From contig NZ_JACHGT010000004.1 in NCBI RefSeq assembly GCF_014202425.1, positions 76,307-140,306 on the forward strand: a stretch of DNA of 64,000 nt. The letters are read 5' to 3'. The notes under the pieces are model-generated. The model did not search any database, was not told the DNA's origin, and saw only the letters and a program-made list of their open reading frames with translations. The stretch is from Phytomonospora endophytica. Lineage in GTDB: Bacteria > Actinomycetota > Actinomycetes > Mycobacteriales > Micromonosporaceae. Positions 60,669 through 64,000 of the stretch are shown here, piece by piece. The position numbers and the translations under genes are program-made. The stretch's first letter is position 1. Each line of letters starts with the position of its first letter.

Positions 60669-61130
60669 ATGCAGCCCACCCCGCTCGATCTGAGCGACGA
60701 CCGCGTCGCCGAGGCGGTTCACACCGTCGGCCGGCGTTCCTATGCCGTCGAGGCCGAGATCATCGCCTTCGACGGCATTCCGGCCCTGCACGAGTCCCTT
60801 GTGGACATGCGGGCCGAACCGCTGCGATGGCTGGGGGTCGGCGATCCGGTGACCGGCCTGCCCGTCGCCTTCATCGCCTATCGGTTCGAGGCCGACGGCA
60901 CGATCGACATCGACCGCCTCTGCGTCGATCCCGGCTGGTTCCGCAAAGGTCTCGCGCGCACGCTGCTCACCCACCTGCTGGAGGCCAACCCCACCGCCGA
61001 CGCCGTCGTCTCCACCGGCGCGGCCAACGTTCCGGCGGTGACGCTCTACACCCGTGGTGGCTTCACACCGACCGGCATCAGCTCGCCCGCGCCGGGTCTG
61101 GAGCTCGCGCATTTCCGGCTGACTCGCTGA
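60669..61130 (+). CDS. GNAT family N-acetyltransferase
   Basis: A 153-residue acetyltransferase. [26 protein letters not shown] holds motif A, with RKGLA the pyrophosphate loop; [19 protein letters not shown] is motif B. Substrate unknown. It lies 62 bp after the siderophore operon and upstream of RNase HI; no functional link to either is evident. Confidence 0.85.
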   Translation: MQPTPLDLSDDRVAEAVHTVGRRSYAVEAEIIAFDGIPALHESLVDMRAEPLRWLGVGDPVTGLPVAFIAYRFEADGTIDIDRLCVDPGWFRKGLARTLLTHLLEANPTADAVVSTGAANVPAVTLYTRGGFTPTGISSPAPGLELAHFRLTR

Positions 61131-61173
61131 CGGGGAAGGACGTGCCGGCGTCGTCGGCCGCTATCGTCCCGTT

Positions 61174-61689
61174 GTGACCGACGACGACATCGTGCACATC
61201 TACACCGACGGCGCCTGCGAGGGCAATCCCGGCCCGGGCGGCTGGGGTGCCCTGCTTCTCTGTGGAGAGCACGAGAAGGAGCTCTGCGGTGGCGACGTCG
61301 GGCCGACGACGAACAACCGCATGGAGCTCACCGCTCCGATCGAGGCGCTGCGCGGCCTGAAGCGGCGGAGCACCGTCGTCATCCACACCGACTCGCAGTA
61401 CGTCCGCGACGGCATCACCGGCTGGATCGAGCGGTGGCGCTCGAACTTCTGGCGTACCAGGGGAAAGAAGCCGGTCAAGAACGCCGAGCTCTGGCGTGCC
61501 CTCGACGCCGCCGTCAAGGAGCACGACGTCACCTGGCTGTGGGTGAAGGGGCACGCGGGCAACGAAGGCAACGAGCGCGCCGACCGGCTCGCCGCCCGCG
61601 GCCTCGCCGAGGAGCTGGCGAGGCCGGAGGCCGAGCGGCGGCCGGTGTCGTACCCGGAGTTCGAGGTGGCGGAGGAAGGGCTGTTCTAG
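61174..61689 (+). CDS. rnhA: Ribonuclease HI
   Basis: A 171-residue RNase HI. All four metal-binding acids are present: Asp12 ([11 protein letters not shown]), Glu51 (NNRMEL), Asp73 (HTDSQYV) and Asp137 (NERADRLA), with His127 in the flexible loop (VKGHAGN). The basic handle [16 protein letters not shown] is present, as in E. coli type enzymes. It degrades RNA in RNA:DNA hybrids. GTG start at 61174. Confidence 0.96.
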   Translation: MTDDDIVHIYTDGACEGNPGPGGWGALLLCGEHEKELCGGDVGPTTNNRMELTAPIEALRGLKRRSTVVIHTDSQYVRDGITGWIERWRSNFWRTRGKKPVKNAELWRALDAAVKEHDVTWLWVKGHAGNEGNERADRLAARGLAEELARPEAERRPVSYPEFEVAEEGLF

Positions 61690-61690
61690 C

Positions 61691-62872
61691 TCAGCAGCCG
61701 ACGGTCCAGTACCCGGCTCGCACGAGCCGCAGCGACGTGACCGTGAAGACGTTCCACAGCCCCATGTCCTGCCCCGAACCAAGGGCGTAGGCCCGTCCGC
61801 CGGCCTGGTAGGCGCGGCCGGCGACGGTGTGGGCGTAGTTGCTCGCCGTCTCGCAGACGGGTGCGGGAGTCGGGGTCGCGCTCGGGGGCATCGTGGGGGT
61901 CGTGCCGCCGGTCTTGAGTCCGAAGTAGACGGCGTCGTGGTACGTCGAGCAGATGGTGTCGAGGAAGTACGCGGCGGCGGTTCCGCACTGTTCGTCGGCG
62001 GCGCCGGGATCGACGGGCGTGCCGTGGCCCATGCCGGAGACGAGGTAGCGGCGGACCCTGTCGCCGCCGTAGGTCTCCATCGTGGTGCCGGCGGGCAGTT
62101 GAGTCGTCGCGGTCGGCGTCGCGGGGACTCCGGCGACGTCGGTCCACTGATCCCTTGACTCCTCGGCGTTGCGGACGGCGACGGTGTAGTCGGCGGTCCC
62201 GTGCCAGATCGCGACCTTGGGCCGTGGCCCGGTGTAGCCGGGGTATGCGTTGCGGGCGAGGTCGCCCCAGGCGGCCGGGGTCTTGTCGGCGCCGGGACTC
62301 ATACAGGAATAGGCGCTGACGACGTCGGCCGCGCACCGGTAGGGGATGCCGCCGATGACCGAGCCCGCGGCGAAGGTGTCGGGGTAGGCCGCGAGCATGA
62401 CGGCGCTCATGGCGCCGCCCGCGGACAGGCCGGTGACGTGCACGCGGGCCGGATCGCTTTTGTTGCCCGCGATCGCCTGCGTCACCATCTGCCGGATGGA
62501 GAGTGCCTCGCCCTGGCCCCGCGCGGTGTCACCGGGGAGGAACCAGTTGAAGCAGCGGTTGGCGTTGTTGGCGGTCTTCTGTTCGGCGTACACCAGCGCG
62601 AACCGCCACGCGTCGGCGAACTTCTGCCACCCGGAAGCGGCGTGGTAGGCAGCGGCGGTCTGGGTGCAACCGTGCAGGACGACGACGAGCGGCGCGCCTT
62701 CCGGCAGACCCTCGGGCACGTAGGAGTACATCGCGAGGTTGCCGGGGTTGGATCCGAAGGAGGCGACCGGTCGCAGCGTCGCGGCCCGTGCCGGGGCGGC
62801 CGTGACGAGGATCGTCGCCGTGATGAGCACGAGGAGGCTCGCCAGAGCGGGGAGCAGGCGTCTGATGGTCAT
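61691..62872 (-). CDS. Secreted PHB-depolymerase/feruloyl-esterase-type hydrolase
   Basis: A 393-residue exported alpha/beta hydrolase of the esterase PHB depolymerase family. Signal peptide to about residue 31 (APARA). Oxyanion HGCT at 67-70, nucleophile Ser150 in GLSAGGAMS, then WHGTADYTV with Asp and GMGHGTP with His. A Pro/Thr linker leads to a C-terminal 55-residue domain (CETASNYAHTVAGRAY to the terminal GC) like the substrate-binding domains of such enzymes. It would cleave polyhydroxybutyrate or plant-wall ester links. Ends two bases from rnhA, convergent. Confidence 0.87.
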   Translation of the reverse strand: MTIRRLLPALASLLVLITATILVTAAPARAATLRPVASFGSNPGNLAMYSYVPEGLPEGAPLVVVLHGCTQTAAAYHAASGWQKFADAWRFALVYAEQKTANNANRCFNWFLPGDTARGQGEALSIRQMVTQAIAGNKSDPARVHVTGLSAGGAMSAVMLAAYPDTFAAGSVIGGIPYRCAADVVSAYSCMSPGADKTPAAWGDLARNAYPGYTGPRPKVAIWHGTADYTVAVRNAEESRDQWTDVAGVPATPTATTQLPAGTTMETYGGDRVRRYLVSGMGHGTPVDPGAADEQCGTAAAYFLDTICSTYHDAVYFGLKTGGTTPTMPPSATPTPAPVCETASNYAHTVAGRAYQAGGRAYALGSGQDMGLWNVFTVTSLRLVRAGYWTVGC

Positions 62873-62956
62873 GGTGGAGCTCCGAACCTTAAGACGTGAC
62901 CCGGGCCGTTTCGCCCGGATTACGGCCAGGTTAGGGACCGCCCGACCGAAGAGCTA

Positions 62957-62971
62957 TGTGGACGGTCCACA
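62957..62971. promoter_or_regulatory. Palindrome upstream of the esterase gene
   Basis: TGTGGACGGTCCACA: perfect 7-bp arms around one G. It lies 85 bp before the esterase start, between divergent promoters. Confidence 0.5.
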
Positions 62972-63008
62972 CAGGATGGAGGCATGCCGGGGCGGCCTTA
63001 CTAACGAA

Positions 63009-63021
63009 CCGTTTGAAACGG
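63009..63021. promoter_or_regulatory. Palindrome upstream of the ROK regulator gene
   Basis: CCGTTTGAAACGG: perfect 6-bp arms around one G, 45 bp before the ROK start. Size and central position fit an operator for the ROK protein, possibly also governing the divergent esterase. Confidence 0.55.
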
Positions 63022-63066
63022 CGGTATGTTCGACACCGCGCCGGACGGCGCCGTGGAGGGAGTGGG

Positions 63067-64000
63067 ATGTCGGGGTTCGCCGCGACCGGGCCGCACGTGC
63101 TGCGGCGAATGAACGCGACCGCCGTGCTCGGCGCGCTGCGCGCCTCGGCGGGGGGCACCGCCCGGGTCGCCGACCTGATGGGCGCCACGGGACTGTCCCG
63201 TCCGGCGGTGACGCGGGCGCTGGGGCTGCTCGCCGACGCCGGGATCGTGGAGTTCTTCGAGGGCAACGACTCGCGGGTCGGGCGACCGGCCGTGCGGGCG
63301 CGCTTCCGCGCCGAACTCGGCCACGTCGCCGGGATCGACGTCGGCCCGCACAAGGTGCTCGTCATGATCACCGACCTCGCCGGGAACGTCCGCGCGCAGC
63401 ACCGGGTGGTCGGACCGCCCGCGCAGACCGGTCCCGAACTGGCCGGACTGCTGCGTACGACGCTGGTCGAGGCCGCCGACGAGGCCGGTGTCGCGCCGGG
63501 CGATCTGTGGGCCGTCGGTGTCGGCACGCCCGGTGTCGTCGACCATGAGCGCGGCGAGGTCGTGCTGGCGCCGAGCATCCCGGGCTGGGCGGGTGTCTCG
63601 CTGCTCGCGGAACTGCGGGAGTGGCTCGGCTGTCCGGTGCACATCGACAACGACGTCAACCTCGCCGTCGTCGCCGAACGCTGGCGCGGTGAGACCAGCG
63701 ACAACCTGCTGTTCGTGCAGTGGGGCGAGCGGATCGGCTCGGGGATCGTCATCGGCGGAAAGCCCTACCGGGGCGCCAACTCCGCCTCCGGTGAACTGGG
63801 CTTCCTGGACCTGGTGACGCCGATCGACGCCGAGCCGCCGCAGGCCAGCGACGGTCTCGGCTCCTTCGAGCGGCTCGTCGGCGCGCGGGCGATCCTCGGT
63901 CTGGCCGTGGAACGCTGCGCCGGTCTGCGGGCCGCGTTGGAGCACGGCGACATCGCGCCCCTCTTCACGGCCGCCGAAGGCGGCGACGCCGATGCGGTGG
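63067..64000 (+). CDS. ROK-family transcriptional regulator, 3' end beyond window
   Basis: First 311 codons, open to the window edge. The N-terminal winged helix is VLGALRASAGGTARVADLMG, then SRPAVTRALGLLADAGIV (about residues 20-60). Next comes the ROK sugar-kinase-like domain: AGIDVGPHKVLVMITD (ATP site), VGVGTPGVVD, and HIDNDVNLAVVAERW, and ERIGSGIVIGG, then NSASGELGF. These proteins repress sugar-use genes and release DNA on binding sugar. ATG 63067 follows GGAGGGAGTGGG. Length so far is consistent with the usual 380-400 residues. Confidence 0.88.
   Translation, partial: MSGFAATGPHVLRRMNATAVLGALRASAGGTARVADLMGATGLSRPAVTRALGLLADAGIVEFFEGNDSRVGRPAVRARFRAELGHVAGIDVGPHKVLVMITDLAGNVRAQHRVVGPPAQTGPELAGLLRTTLVEAADEAGVAPGDLWAVGVGTPGVVDHERGEVVLAPSIPGWAGVSLLAELREWLGCPVHIDNDVNLAVVAERWRGETSDNLLFVQWGERIGSGIVIGGKPYRGANSASGELGFLDLVTPIDAEPPQASDGLGSFERLVGARAILGLAVERCAGLRAALEHGDIAPLFTAAEGGDADAV

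Overview
The window is very GC-rich (by eye above 70 percent), densely coded on both strands and rich in GTG starts. It carries a SARP/AfsR-type activator, three large LuxR-type ATPase regulators, ESX-type small proteins, iron boxes of the DtxR/IdeR kind and a CBM2 exoenzyme. Together these point to a filamentous or soil actinomycete (Micromonosporales/Glycomycetales-like; this placement is inference). I saw no rRNA, tRNA, CRISPR array, transposase or prophage gene. 

Layout. 0.1-5.7 kb: a flavin monooxygenase divergent from an AfsR-like SARP, then a DUF5710/HNH protein. 5.8-8.5 kb: a HipA-like kinase plus DUF3037 pair whose 3' part is duplicated as a 675-bp direct repeat, with a phd-vapC type toxin-antitoxin module between the two copies. 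8.9-21.9 kb: two LAL regulators, an aminoglycoside phosphotransferase-Eis acetyltransferase pair, a PP2C phosphatase, a TetR-controlled divergent locus, an alcohol dehydrogenase, a PLP dehydratase and an isochorismatase-fold hydrolase. 22.0-27.1 kb: a 1,492-residue superfamily 1 helicase fused to a C-terminal nuclease-like domain, translationally coupled to a small SDR. 27.1-30.6 kb: a TetR operon with membrane proteins, a LuxR-HTH regulator and a small HMA-like protein. 30.7-33.8 kb: an iron-siderophore transporter without its own ATPase. 33.9-37.2 kb: a third LAL regulator and an unknown protein. 

37.4-51.1 kb is the most coherent metabolic region. It has a secreted M4 protease, a beta-helix/CBM2 polysaccharide-active protein, uronate dehydrogenase, an IclR regulator with a perfect 16-bp palindrome, a three-gene sugar ABC importer, 5-dehydro-4-deoxyglucarate dehydratase, glucarate dehydratase and an unrecognised TIM-barrel-like protein. 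Read as a pathway: polymer attack outside the cell, import of sugar acids, oxidation of uronate to aldarate, then two dehydrations to 2-oxoglutarate semialdehyde. The final semialdehyde dehydrogenase and the importer ATPase are not in the window. 

51.2-64 kb: a 56-residue membrane protein, a sortase-anchored phytase-like protein, a Pr6Pr-like membrane protein, a three-gene ESX/EspC/YbaB-like operon, a complete siderophore ABC transporter, a GNAT enzyme, RNase HI, a secreted PHB-depolymerase-type esterase and a ROK regulator cut by the window end. 

The features most worth follow-up are the repeat-flanked toxin-antitoxin cassette, the helicase-nuclease fusion and the unknown last gene of the glucarate operon.
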